Assembly (NCBI GenBank): GCA_900544105.1
Contig: UQUC01000016.1
Span: forward strand, 1 to 31,295
Source of the DNA: an uncultured Oscillibacter sp.
Lineage (GTDB): Bacteria > Bacillota > Clostridia > Oscillospirales > Oscillospiraceae
DNA length: 31,295 bases
Reading direction: 5' to 3'
How positions within the stretch are numbered: the stretch's first letter is position 1; each line of letters opens with the position of its first letter. The notes beneath the pieces were generated by a model. It was not told the origin of the DNA. It made no database searches and was given only the letters and a program-made list of their open reading frames with translations. This document shows, piece after piece, positions 13,456-21,562 of the stretch. The position numbers and the translations under genes are program-made.

Positions 13456-14243
13456 GGCCGCTCCTCCTTTCGGTTCCGGGTGGGGATGACGTCGATGAGC
13501 TTTTGGGTGTAGGGGTGCTGAGGATGGTAGAATACCTGATCGGTATCTCCCTCCTCCACCAGAACGCCCCGCTGCATCACCGCCACCCGGCGGCACAGCT
13601 TCCGCACCACATTCAGGTTATGGGAGATAAACAGCATGGACACGCCGCTCTCCCGGTTCAGTTTTTTCAGCATTTCCAGAATTTGGGCCTGAATGGTCAC
13701 GTCCAGTGCTGTGGTAGGCTCGTCCAGCAGCAGCAGCTTGGGCCGGTTCACGATAGCCGCGGCGATCATAGCCCGCTGGAGCATACCGCCGGAAAGCTCG
13801 TGGGGATATTTGTCGCAGATTCCCTCCGGGTCCGGCAGCTCTGCCGCCGCCATCGCCGCCACCGCCCGCCGGTGCCGTTCTTCTTTCGATAATTGGGTGT
13901 GTATCCGCAGGGTCTCCTCTACTTGAGGCCCAATCTTCATCAGGGGATCCATGCAGCTTTGCGGCTCCTGAAACACCACGCCGATCTCCGCTCCCTGAAT
14001 CTCCCGCAAAACAGACCGGTCCGCGTGGAGCAGTTCCTGTCCGTCCAGCAGGATGCGTCCGGTATAGTCGCACCGTTTCCGGGGCAGCAGACCCGCCACG
14101 CTCATGGCGGTGACGGATTTTCCGGAGCCAGATTCACCCACCAGACCCAGAATTTCGCCGTCCTGAATGGTCAGGCTCACACCGCTGACCGCTTCCCGGT
14201 CCCGGTTATGAAATTTCACATGCAGATCCTGAATTTCCAGCAT
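13452..14243 (-). CDS. Peptide/nickel-type ABC transporter ATPase (DppD/OppD-like)
   Basis: This 263-residue ABC ATPase has Walker A GESGSGKS (36-43), signature LSGGM (150-154), Walker B LLLDEP (171-176) and HPQHPYTQKLI near the C-terminus. Like its partner it is short for the dipeptide group and near NikD/CntD length. The start ATG overlaps the preceding permease stop by one base (TGATG), with GGAGGTGAGG upstream. It forms a heterodimer with the downstream ATPase to drive import through the two permeases. Confidence 0.9.
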   Translation of the reverse strand: MLEIQDLHVKFHNRDREAVSGVSLTIQDGEILGLVGESGSGKSVTAMSVAGLLPRKRCDYTGRILLDGQELLHADRSVLREIQGAEIGVVFQEPQSCMDPLMKIGPQVEETLRIHTQLSKEERHRRAVAAMAAAELPDPEGICDKYPHELSGGMLQRAMIAAAIVNRPKLLLLDEPTTALDVTIQAQILEMLKKLNRESGVSMLFISHNLNVVRKLCRRVAVMQRGVLVEEGDTDQVFYHPQHPYTQKLIDVIPTRNRKEERP

Positions 14244-15052
14244 CAGACCTCACCTCCGCCCCGGCGTTGCAGTCCTTCGCCGATCAGTCCCACGCCGAAT
14301 ACCATCCACACAAGGGTCAGGCCCGTTCCCAGCGCGTACCAGGGCGCGCTCATAAACATGCCCTGACTCTCCGAGAGCATATAGCCAAGAGAGGCGTCCG
14401 GCGGCGTTACGCCAATGCAGAGATAGCTCATGGATGCCTCCGCCAGCACAGCGTTGTTGAAGCCGATGGTCAGCGCCGGCAGCAGCACGCTCCAAGTATT
14501 AGGCAGGATATGCCGCCACAGGATGCGACTGCTGGAAGCCCCCATGAGCCGGGCGCTTTTTACATAGTTGACCTCCCGCAGCCCGGCGTAGGTACCACGG
14601 GCCATCCGAGCAAAACTGGGGATGAACACCAGGCCCAGAGCGAGGATCACATTCCGCGTCTTGCCGGGGCCAAGCAAGCTGATGACCACCAGCGCCAGCA
14701 GAATACTGGGAAATGCCGTCAGCACATCGCCAAGGCGCATCAGCACATCGTCCACGATGCCGCCGAAATAGCCGGTAACGGCGCCCAGCACCGTGCCGCA
14801 CACCGCACCCACGGCTACGGTGCACAGCGCGATGCCGTAGGTGGTCCCGGCCCCCTTCAGCACCCGGCTGAAAATATCCCGGCCAAAGCTGTCCGTTCCC
14901 ATCAGGTGGGCCAGAGACGGCCCCGTCAGCTTCGGCCCCGCTGCCATGGCGTTGGGGTCATAAGGCGTCCAGAAAAAGCCGAGAACGATCAGTGCCGTCA
15001 GGATGCCGGTCATCACCAGTCCCACGGTCAGGTAAGGATTTCTCTTTTTCAT
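14243..15052 (-). CDS. Peptide/nickel-type ABC transporter permease (DppC-like)
   Basis: This 269-residue inner permease has about six membrane helices, the N-terminal GTDSFGRDIFSRVLKGA motif typical of DppC/OppC/NikC, and the EAA-type loop REVNYVKSARLMGASSSRILWRHILPN that docks on the ATPases (stated in part as separate motifs in the family). ATG 15052 follows GGGAGGGAT and overlaps the DppB stop in ATGA. An 89-residue upstream extension in the same frame overlaps DppB and has no family match. Confidence 0.92.
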   Translation of the reverse strand: MKKRNPYLTVGLVMTGILTALIVLGFFWTPYDPNAMAAGPKLTGPSLAHLMGTDSFGRDIFSRVLKGAGTTYGIALCTVAVGAVCGTVLGAVTGYFGGIVDDVLMRLGDVLTAFPSILLALVVISLLGPGKTRNVILALGLVFIPSFARMARGTYAGLREVNYVKSARLMGASSSRILWRHILPNTWSVLLPALTIGFNNAVLAEASMSYLCIGVTPPDASLGYMLSESQGMFMSAPWYALGTGLTLVWMVFGVGLIGEGLQRRGGGEV

Positions 15053-15987
15053 TTGCCGATCCCTCCCATCCGGGGGTCGATGCAGCGATTGACCAGATCC
15101 GCCAGAGTGCCGGAAAGCACCACCCAGAAGGCCAGGATCACCACGATGGCCTCCACCACCGGGTAGTCCTGACTGGAAATGGAGGCCACCAGCATCCGCC
15201 CCAGGCCCGGAACGGAGAACACCTGCTCCACCACGATGCTGCCCGCTACGATCTCCGCCATAGTCTGCCCCAGGAACGTGACGGTGGGCACCAGGGAATT
15301 TTTCAGCACATGGCCCCACAGCACCTGCCGCCGGTCATTGCCACGGGCAATGGCCGTGCGGACATAGGGCTTGTTCATCTCGCTGATGACCGTGCTGCGC
15401 AGCATCCGCACCGTCATAGCGACCCGGGGGATGGCGATGGACACGGCGGCAAAGAATAAGTACACCAGAGACTTGCCGAGGTTCCGGTCCAGTCCTGGAA
15501 AGTCACCGGGGACAAACACCCGAAGGAAAATGCCGAAGCACCAGGAAATGAGGATACCGGTAAAGAATGGCGGCACCGCCATGCAGAACTGATTCAGGAA
15601 CGTGTGGAGTCCGTCCAGCTTTCCGTTGGCAGACAACAATCCCAAGGGCAGCGATACCACGACGATCAGCACAAAGCTCACCAGGCTCAGGCACAGCGTC
15701 ACCAGCATTTTCGGGCCTAATAGTGCCTGCACCGGCTGGCGGTACTGGAAGGAAACGCCCAGGTTTCCGGTGAAGAAACCGGCCAGCCATTCCCCGTACC
15801 GCACCAGCATGGGGCGGTTCAATCCCATTTCCGTCCGGAGAGCCTCCACTTTTTCCGGCGTGGCCTGCGTCCCCAGCAGGGTGGCGGCGGGGTCTCCGGA
15901 GATCATGTCAAAAGCCGCGAACGTCAGAAGGGAGACGACGAGCATGGTGACAAGCAGCGTCAGAATTTTCCGCGCCGTGTATCGCAT
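15049..15987 (-). CDS. Peptide/nickel-type ABC transporter permease (DppB-like)
   Basis: This 312-residue permease has the DppB N-terminal pattern: RKILTLLVTMLVVSLLTFAA as the first helix, a periplasmic loop with GLNRPMLVRYGEWLAGFFTG, then five more helices. The cytoplasmic coupling loop is around RTAIARGNDRRQVLWGHVLKN. ATG 15987 is chosen because GGAAGGGAG lies 9 nt upstream, whereas the in-frame ATG at 15996 directly abuts that site. It is 53 nt downstream of the binding-protein gene. Confidence 0.92.
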   Translation of the reverse strand: MRYTARKILTLLVTMLVVSLLTFAAFDMISGDPAATLLGTQATPEKVEALRTEMGLNRPMLVRYGEWLAGFFTGNLGVSFQYRQPVQALLGPKMLVTLCLSLVSFVLIVVVSLPLGLLSANGKLDGLHTFLNQFCMAVPPFFTGILISWCFGIFLRVFVPGDFPGLDRNLGKSLVYLFFAAVSIAIPRVAMTVRMLRSTVISEMNKPYVRTAIARGNDRRQVLWGHVLKNSLVPTVTFLGQTMAEIVAGSIVVEQVFSVPGLGRMLVASISSQDYPVVEAIVVILAFWVVLSGTLADLVNRCIDPRMGGIGK

Positions 15988-16040
15988 GACTGTCATCTCC
16001 CTTCCGGGTCAGCGGCGTCAAAACGTCCGCTGTTCATCAC

Positions 16041-17612
16041 TTATTTCGTATAGTGGATAGTAGAAAGATCCAGGACATAGATGGGGTAGAAGGAGGGACC
16101 CTCAAGACCGTCCCGTACTGCCACGAAGTCTGCCATATCCTGAATATAGACGTTGGCAGCGTTCTCCGCCAGGTTCTTTTCCATCGCTCTGTAAATAGCG
16201 GTCTGTTCCTCATCGTCATAGCAGGCCTGAGCCTGGGCGAACAGAGCGTCATAGTCCGCGTTGTTGTAGTTGATAAAGTCGCGGCTGGCGGTAGAGACGA
16301 AGCGCTCCAGCATAGCCCGTGCGGTCATGTTGGAAGCGTCCACGCCCACCACGGTGGACTGGAACTGCCGGTTGGAATAGGTATCCTGCACCCAGCTCTC
16401 CCAGGTGACGGGCTGAATGGTGGCATTGATGCCCACAGCCTTCAGCTGCTCTACGATGACCTGTGCGGTATCCATGTGAGACTGGTAGTTGCTGGGGACA
16501 GTGATGGTCATGTCGAAGCCGTTGGAATAACCGGCCTCCGTCAGCAGCTCCTTGGCCTTTTCGGTGTTATAGGTATAGTAGTTGGTCAGCTCATCATCAA
16601 AATACTTGCTGAAAGCGGGGTACATGCTGGAGCCCAGCAGGGTGCCGTAGCCGTTGAAAGCCAGGTCCAGGATCTGCTGACGGTCAATGGCGTAGCAGAG
16701 AGCCTGCCGCACCCGCACATCGTCAAAGGGCTTCTCGGCGTTGTTGAGGTACAGGGCCTGCACCAGGTTCATGGTGCCCTCCTCCACATGGAAGCCGTCG
16801 CCAAGCTGCTGGATCTGGGTGGTGGTCAGATGGGCAAATACATCCACAGCGCCGCTCTGGAGGCTGAGAAGGATGCTGTCGGCATTCTCAATGATCTTAT
16901 AGGTGACCTTGGTCAGGTCGGGCTTCTCGCCCCAGTAATCATCAAACCGCTCCAGCACCACGGACTCCTGAGCCGTCCGGGAAACGAACTTGAACGGGCC
17001 GGTGCCCACGGGGGCGGTATCCTGCTCCGTGTAGTCCTTGGGCAGCACAGCGGTGGTCAGGTAAGAAGCAAACTCATTATTGGGTTCCTGAAGCTGGAAG
17101 CAGACGGTGTCATCCCCCTCCTGATACATCTCCACGTTGGCAAAAGCCGCCACCTGGATGATGTCTGCCGGAGCATTGACATCGCCGCAGCGCTGGTAGG
17201 ACCAGATCACATCCTCCGGCGTCACCTCCTGGCCGTTGTGGAACTTCACACCGGTGCGGAGCTTAAAGGTATACAGCAGATGGTCTTCGGAAACGGTATA
17301 GCTCTCTGCCACAGCGGGATTCAGGTTGCCGCTGGCGTCGGGCTTCAAAAGTCCTTCAAATACGTTGAACATGACCTCACGAGTTCCTGCCTTCACGGTT
17401 TTGTGAGGGTCAAGACTGCTGTCCAGGTCCTGGGCGATGCCCACGTTCAGTTCGCCGGCCGCAGCGCGAGCCGCGGGGCCTTCCGTCTGAGTGTTCGCGG
17501 TGCTCTGGTCCGTAGTTCCGGTCGTCCCGTTCTGGCTGCCGCCTCCGCATCCGCTGAGTACGGCGCTCAGGAGGCAGACCGCCGCCAAAAGCGTCAGGAT
17601 TCTCTTCTTCAT
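16041..17612 (-). CDS. ABC transporter substrate-binding lipoprotein (family 5, DppA-like)
   Basis: This 523-residue family-5 solute-binding protein has a lipoprotein signal peptide with lipobox LSGC (Cys22), a Gly/Ser/Thr-rich tether, and the family core around LDPHKTVKAGTREVMFNVFEGLL and DVRVRQALCYAIDRQQI. It captures the ligand outside the membrane and delivers it to the permeases. The ligand is probably a peptide, but opines, nickel chelates and other solutes are bound by relatives. ATG 17612 has AAAAAGGAG upstream; TTG 17618 is rejected. It is the first gene of the importer operon, with a leader of about 190 nt. Confidence 0.92.
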   Translation of the reverse strand: MKKRILTLLAAVCLLSAVLSGCGGGSQNGTTGTTDQSTANTQTEGPAARAAAGELNVGIAQDLDSSLDPHKTVKAGTREVMFNVFEGLLKPDASGNLNPAVAESYTVSEDHLLYTFKLRTGVKFHNGQEVTPEDVIWSYQRCGDVNAPADIIQVAAFANVEMYQEGDDTVCFQLQEPNNEFASYLTTAVLPKDYTEQDTAPVGTGPFKFVSRTAQESVVLERFDDYWGEKPDLTKVTYKIIENADSILLSLQSGAVDVFAHLTTTQIQQLGDGFHVEEGTMNLVQALYLNNAEKPFDDVRVRQALCYAIDRQQILDLAFNGYGTLLGSSMYPAFSKYFDDELTNYYTYNTEKAKELLTEAGYSNGFDMTITVPSNYQSHMDTAQVIVEQLKAVGINATIQPVTWESWVQDTYSNRQFQSTVVGVDASNMTARAMLERFVSTASRDFINYNNADYDALFAQAQACYDDEEQTAIYRAMEKNLAENAANVYIQDMADFVAVRDGLEGPSFYPIYVLDLSTIHYTK

Positions 17613-17765
17613 ATGCAATTCTCCTTTTTATATCACTGCTCCGGGGAGTCAGTGTATTCGCGGAGCGGTTTTTCTCCGTTCCGCAAATTCCCAGTTCCCT
17701 TGCGGGCACTGAAAATCCATGAGGGAATATGCGGTGGCCGATCCGCAAAAACAGCCCTGGGGCAC

Positions 17766-17789
17766 ATCGTTTGTTATTTTTATAACGAT
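17766..17789. promoter_or_regulatory. Inverted repeats in the ABC importer leader
   Basis: GTTAT-TTTT-ATAAC (17773-17786) lies inside ATCGTT/AACGAT arms (17766-17771, 17784-17789), 10 to 35 nt downstream of the expected start of the importer mRNA. It is A+T-rich in a G+C-rich leader and could be an operator or an RNA hairpin. Confidence 0.4.
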
Positions 17790-17805
17790 ATACCCGCAAG
17801 GCTGT

Positions 17806-17834
17806 ATTGTACAGGATACTGCGGCTGATTGCAA
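17806..17834 (-). promoter_or_regulatory. Promoter of the ABC importer operon
   Basis: On the minus strand TTGCAA (17829-17834) and TACAAT (17806-17811) are 17 nt apart. The -10 lies in a CTGTA/TACAG inverted repeat (17802-17814). The -35 begins only 8 nt past the stop of the upstream transporter gene. Confidence 0.8.
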
Positions 17835-17841
17835 GCCTTTT

Positions 17842-19089
17842 TTACAAGTTTTCCGACGTTTTCTCCGGTTTTTCAGACTCCGTTTCCTGCTCTGGCAGTG
17901 GAGCGGTGTAATGCTCCGTTTCCACGGGGAGATCCTTTTCCGCCAGACGCCGGTCCACCAGGAACGCCACCAGGCTGTACAGGCAGGCACACACCGGCAC
18001 GCCGAAAAACATACCCGCCACACCGAAAAAGCTGCCGCCCACCAGGATGGCGATGATGACCCACAGGCTGGAAAGGCCCGTGCTCTCTCCCAGGATCTTG
18101 GGGCCGATCACGTTGCCGTCCAGCTGCTGAAGGGCCAGCACGAACAGCAGGAAATACAAAGACTGAATGGGATCGACCAACAAAATCAGGAAGAAGCTGG
18201 GGATCGCTCCCAGGAAGGGTCCGAAGAAGGGGATCACATTGGTGACGCCCACAAAAACGGACACCAGCGGCGTATACGGCATATCCAGCAGCGAGCAGCC
18301 GATGAAGCACAGTACGCCGATGATGAGGGAATCCAGCAGTTTGCCCCGGACAAAGCCGGAAAAGATGCGGTCGACCTTGGCGCTGCCCCGAAAGACCCAA
18401 TAGACCGCCTCCTCGGAAAACAGGCTGTAAGTCAGCTTCCGGGCATGGGCGGCGCAGCGCTCCTTGGTAGCCATGAAGTAAACGGAGACGATCATGCCCA
18501 CCAGCAGGTTTTTCAAAAACACCAGCGTACTGAGCACACCGCCGGAGACGGCGATCATCAGCATCTGCGTCCGGGTAAAGACCTGATTTTTCAACCACTC
18601 CGTTGCGGACTCGTAGAACTTGTCCATCTGGCCGGCTACCCAAACCTCCACGGTGGGGTTGCTTTCCAGCAGGTGCTTCACCCAGCCGCTGATGGTATTG
18701 TAGTAGCCTTCCACGCTGGAAACCAACTGCACCACGCTCCGATACAGCTGCGGGATCAGCACATGGCCCAGCAGATAGCAGAGCAGGCCGATGATGGCCC
18801 AGGTCACCACCAAACTGACGGCTCGGGCGCTCCGAGAGGTCATGCGTCCCTCTGCGTGGGCCTTTTTCATCTGCTCCTGGAAAAACAGGTTTTCAATAAA
18901 GTCGATGACCGGCGCCAGCAGGTACGCCAACACCGCGCCGATCAATACCGGTTGTAGTGCTTTCAGCAGTTGACCGCCGAAGGATGGCAGTACCCGGCGA
19001 CCAAAGAGGGTATCGTAAAAAAGCAGGATCGCGCCCACGGTCAAAAAGAGGGCAAGTCCCCACCGCACCGCGCTGTCTTTTTTCTTCAT
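17842..19089 (-). CDS. AI-2E family transporter (PerM/YdiK-like)
   Basis: This 415-residue protein has about seven to eight membrane helices and belongs to the AI-2E/PerM family. Family-typical segments are FVRGKLLDSLIIGVLCFIG, VGVTNVIPFFGPFLGAIP and QQLDGNVIGPKILGES. Members export AI-2 or act as sodium/proton exchangers; the substrate here is unknown. The last 30 residues are charged and hydrophilic. ATG 19089 follows GGAGGCGG. Its promoter shares a -35 hexamer with the divergent lipid-kinase operon. No convincing terminator separates it from the importer promoter. Confidence 0.88.
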   Translation of the reverse strand: MKKKDSAVRWGLALFLTVGAILLFYDTLFGRRVLPSFGGQLLKALQPVLIGAVLAYLLAPVIDFIENLFFQEQMKKAHAEGRMTSRSARAVSLVVTWAIIGLLCYLLGHVLIPQLYRSVVQLVSSVEGYYNTISGWVKHLLESNPTVEVWVAGQMDKFYESATEWLKNQVFTRTQMLMIAVSGGVLSTLVFLKNLLVGMIVSVYFMATKERCAAHARKLTYSLFSEEAVYWVFRGSAKVDRIFSGFVRGKLLDSLIIGVLCFIGCSLLDMPYTPLVSVFVGVTNVIPFFGPFLGAIPSFFLILLVDPIQSLYFLLFVLALQQLDGNVIGPKILGESTGLSSLWVIIAILVGGSFFGVAGMFFGVPVCACLYSLVAFLVDRRLAEKDLPVETEHYTAPLPEQETESEKPEKTSENL

Positions 19090-19159
19090 CCAACCGCCTC
19101 CTGCCGACAGGATCCGCCTGCCCGCGGCAGGCTTCTTCCGAAACCTTCATATAAACTTT

Positions 19160-19188
19160 ATTTTACACGCCGCCCAGGGGAATTGCAA
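19160..19188 (-). promoter_or_regulatory. Promoter of the AI-2E transporter gene
   Basis: On the minus strand TTGCAA (19183-19188) and TAAAAT (19160-19165) are 17 nt apart. The palindromic TTGCAA is also the -35 of the opposite promoter. Confidence 0.7.
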
Positions 19189-19201
19189 TCCTCAATTCCC
19201 C
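19177..19201. promoter_or_regulatory. 9-bp inverted repeat over the shared divergent -35
   Basis: GGGGAATTG (19177-19185) and CAATTCCCC (19193-19201) are perfect inverted 9-mers separated by 7 nt. They cover the TTGCAA used by both divergent promoters, so a dimeric regulator binding here would affect both genes at once. Confidence 0.55.
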
Positions 19202-19211
19202 ATGCTATACT
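19183..19211 (+). promoter_or_regulatory. Promoter of the lipid kinase-NUDIX operon
   Basis: TTGCAA (19183-19188), a 17-nt spacer and TATACT (19206-19211) with a TGC extended -10 form a strong promoter about 45 nt upstream of the first ATG. Confidence 0.82.
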
Positions 19212-19258
19212 ACTTTAACCGTCTGTTAACATTTATAATCATTTTCGGAGGCATGGAC

Positions 19259-20149
19259 ATGGAACCTCAAAAGAAGCTCCTGATGATCGTCAATCCCCGG
19301 GCGGGACGCAGCAAGCCCCGGGGACCGTTATATGACGCGGCTGCCGCCCTGAGCGATGCCGGATACCTGCTTCGCATCCGCCGCACCACCGCCGCCGGGG
19401 ACGCGGTCCGCATTGCCGCCCAAGAGGGTGGGGATTACGACACCGTGGTGGCCGTGGGCGGCGACGGCACGCTCAATGAAGTCATCTCCGGCATCCAAAC
19501 GCTGAAAACTCCCCCGGCGGTAGGCTATCTTCCCCAGGGAAGCACCAATGATTTTGCCGCCAGTCTGGAGATCCCCTCAGATCCCGTTCAGGCGACGGAG
19601 GCCATCATCCGAGGACAGCGCCGTCAACTTGACATCGGCCGCTTCGGTGAACGTATTTTCGTATATGTAGCCTCCTTCGGAGCCTTCACCCGGACGTCCT
19701 ACACAGCCTCCCAGGATGTGAAAAATGCCCTGGGGCATTTCGGCTACCTGCTGGAAAGCCTCCGGGATCTGGATACGCTGCGCCCCTATAAGGTCCGCAT
19801 CACCGCTGACGGGGAGACGCTGGACGGTGAATACCTGTTCGGCGCCGTTGCCAATTCCACCTCCATCGCCGGTATGATGAAGCTGGAGCGGGAGGAGGTC
19901 ATTCTGGATGACGGCCTCTTTGAGTTGCTGCTGGTGCCCCATCCTCAAAATGCAGCGGAGTTGCAAAATCTGATCTGGGCCTTGCTGAATCAGCAGTATA
20001 ACAGCGGCGGTCTCATTTTCCGCCATGTGTCGGCCCTTCATGTGGAAACGGACGAGGATCTGCCCTGGTCCCTGGACGGAGAGTACGAACCCAGCCAGCC
20101 GACGGTGGACATCACCAACTGTCAGCGGGCTTTGACGATGCTGCTATGA
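19259..20149 (+). CDS. Diacylglycerol/lipid kinase (YegS/BmrU family)
   Basis: This 296-residue protein of the diacylglycerol-kinase catalytic family has the N-terminal MIVNPRAGR, the nucleotide-binding GGDGT (67-71) in VAVGGDGTLNEVISG, and LPQGSTNDFAASL. Soluble bacterial members such as DgkB phosphorylate diacylglycerol to phosphatidate for lipid recycling; others act on different lipids. The ATG at 19259 is preferred because GGAGG lies 7 nt upstream; ATG 19253 is too close and farther in-frame starts run into the promoter. Its stop overlaps the NUDIX start in ATGA. Confidence 0.9.
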   Translation: MEPQKKLLMIVNPRAGRSKPRGPLYDAAAALSDAGYLLRIRRTTAAGDAVRIAAQEGGDYDTVVAVGGDGTLNEVISGIQTLKTPPAVGYLPQGSTNDFAASLEIPSDPVQATEAIIRGQRRQLDIGRFGERIFVYVASFGAFTRTSYTASQDVKNALGHFGYLLESLRDLDTLRPYKVRITADGETLDGEYLFGAVANSTSIAGMMKLEREEVILDDGLFELLLVPHPQNAAELQNLIWALLNQQYNSGGLIFRHVSALHVETDEDLPWSLDGEYEPSQPTVDITNCQRALTMLL

Positions 20150-20757
20150 GAGAAGAATTGACAAATTTGCGCCGGTTTTACGGCGATCATGTTCCTACGC
20201 TGCTGGAAGCCAGACACGAATATGCTGTTTTGTGTCCCCTGGTGGAGCGTCCGGATGGGCTGCACCTGCTGTTTGAGGTCCGGTCTGCCGGAGTCAGTCA
20301 GAGCGGAGAGACCTGCTTTCCCGGCGGGCAGATGGAACCGGGAGAGACCCCGGCAGACTGCGCTCTCCGGGAGACGGAGGAGGAATTATCCATCCCCCGC
20401 GCCGAGATCCGGCTTCTGGGCCAAGGGGACTTTATCTGCAATCAGCGGGGCTTTCTGCTGCGGCCGCTGCCGGGTCTGGTCTCCCCTGCCGGTCTCGCAG
20501 CCCTGCGTCCCGCCCCCGCTGAGGTAGCGGAGGTGTTCACTGTACCGGTGGAATTTTTCAGGGCCACCCTGCCCCAGCCATGTGCCTATGACCTGATCCC
20601 CCGTGTCCCGGAGTCTTTCCCCTACGAAGCGGTTGGGATCCCCCGGGATTACCCTTGGAACCGCGGTAAGGTAGAGGTCCCTGTGTGGCTCTACGAGGGC
20701 CACGCCATCTGGGGCATGACCGCCCGGATCGTGCGGGATCTGGTTTCCCATTTGTAA
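20146..20757 (+). CDS. NUDIX hydrolase, probable CoA pyrophosphatase
   Basis: This 203-residue NUDIX protein has a NUDIX box at about 61-83 with GQMEPGE and RETEEE, including the metal-binding glutamates; the usual glycine near the end is a serine (LSI in place of xGU). Just before it LLFEVRS...GETCFPGG fits the CoA-specific subgroup (LL-x-RS and FPGG) that splits CoA to phosphopantetheine and 3',5'-ADP. The ATG overlaps the lipid-kinase stop by 4 nt, so translation is coupled. The pairing with a lipid kinase suggests lipid/CoA turnover, but no shared pathway is shown. Confidence 0.85.
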   Translation: MREELTNLRRFYGDHVPTLLEARHEYAVLCPLVERPDGLHLLFEVRSAGVSQSGETCFPGGQMEPGETPADCALRETEEELSIPRAEIRLLGQGDFICNQRGFLLRPLPGLVSPAGLAALRPAPAEVAEVFTVPVEFFRATLPQPCAYDLIPRVPESFPYEAVGIPRDYPWNRGKVEVPVWLYEGHAIWGMTARIVRDLVSHL

Positions 20758-20795
20758 AAAAAGCGTTCGAAAGTTCTCACTTTCGGACGCTTTTT
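20758..20795 (+). terminator. Terminator of the lipid kinase-NUDIX operon
   Basis: A long stem (AAAAAGCGT then CGAAAGT, paired with ACTTTCG then ACGCTTTTT, one mismatch) with a TCTC loop runs into T's, directly after the NUDIX stop. Confidence 0.9.
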
Positions 20796-20897
20796 CCTGT
20801 CCGCGTGTATATCATGCGCCAAATCCCTATATTTTCCACAAAAAAGGGCGCCGTCTTTTCGGAAAAACAGAGATTTTTTACTTTTTTCGTATATTCT

Positions 20898-20927
20898 CTG
20901 ACATTTTTGCCAAAATAATGTTAGAAT
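20898..20927 (+). promoter_or_regulatory. Promoter of the CarD-family gene
   Basis: CTGACA (20898-20903), an 18-nt spacer and TAGAAT (20922-20927) with a TGT extended -10 lie about 48 nt before the ATG, in an A+T-rich stretch. Confidence 0.72.
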
Positions 20928-20975
20928 GGTTATGAATCTGAAATCTTTGCAGTTTTTGGAAAGGAGGCACTTCCC

Positions 20976-21494
20976 ATGTTTCAGGCAGGAGATCTGATGG
21001 TCTATGGCTCCACCGGCGTCTGTCGGGTGCTTTCCATTGACCGGCGGCAGGAGCGGGTGGGCAGCACCCGTCAGGAGCGGCTTTACTATCAACTCAAACC
21101 CATCTATCAGGGCGGTCTGATCTATACCCCGGTAGACAATGACAAAGTGTCCATGCGACCCATTATCTCCCGGCAGGAGGCGGAAGATCTTATCAGTGAA
21201 ATTCCCACTCTGCATCCCGCTGCCTGCCGAGCTTCCACCACCCAGGCGCTGACCCAGCAGTATCAGGCCAGTCTCCGGCAGCATAACTGCCGCAGTCTGG
21301 TAGAGCTCGCCATGTCCATTTACGCCAAGCGCCATCAGGCAGAATCCCAGAACCGTCGCCTCGGCATGGTGGACGAGCGCTATCTCAAGCAGGCGGAGCA
21401 ACTTCTATTCGGTGAATTGGCCGCCGCGCTGGAAATTCCCTATGAGGCGGTCCAGCCTTATATCGCAGACCGGATCGCCGCCGTCCATTCCTGA
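20976..21494 (+). CDS. CarD/CdnL-type transcriptional regulator
   Basis: This 172-residue protein has an N-terminal CarD_CdnL_TRCF domain (about 1-65) beginning FQAGDLMVYGSTGVCRV, the RNA-polymerase-interacting Tudor-like fold also found in Mfd. A helical C-terminal region (about 75-170) corresponds to the DNA-contacting domain of CarD/CdnL. Such proteins bind the RNA polymerase beta subunit and modulate open-complex stability at many promoters. ATG 20976 follows GGAAAGGAGG. It is monocistronic. Length and architecture match the family; its regulon cannot be inferred. Confidence 0.88.
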   Translation: MFQAGDLMVYGSTGVCRVLSIDRRQERVGSTRQERLYYQLKPIYQGGLIYTPVDNDKVSMRPIISRQEAEDLISEIPTLHPAACRASTTQALTQQYQASLRQHNCRSLVELAMSIYAKRHQAESQNRRLGMVDERYLKQAEQLLFGELAAALEIPYEAVQPYIADRIAAVHS

Positions 21495-21531
21495 TTTGCG
21501 AAACAACACGAAAAACCATGCGGAACAAAAG

Positions 21532-21560
21532 AAGGGGCCTCGCTTTCAGCGAGGCCCCTT
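21532..21560 (-). terminator. Terminator between carD and rluD (bidirectional)
   Basis: A 12-bp perfect stem (AAGGGGCCTCGC / GCGAGGCCCCTT) lies 38 nt past the CarD stop and 2 nt past the rluD stop. The minus-strand exit TTCTTTTG is the better T-run. Confidence 0.85.
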
Positions 21561-21562
21561 AC

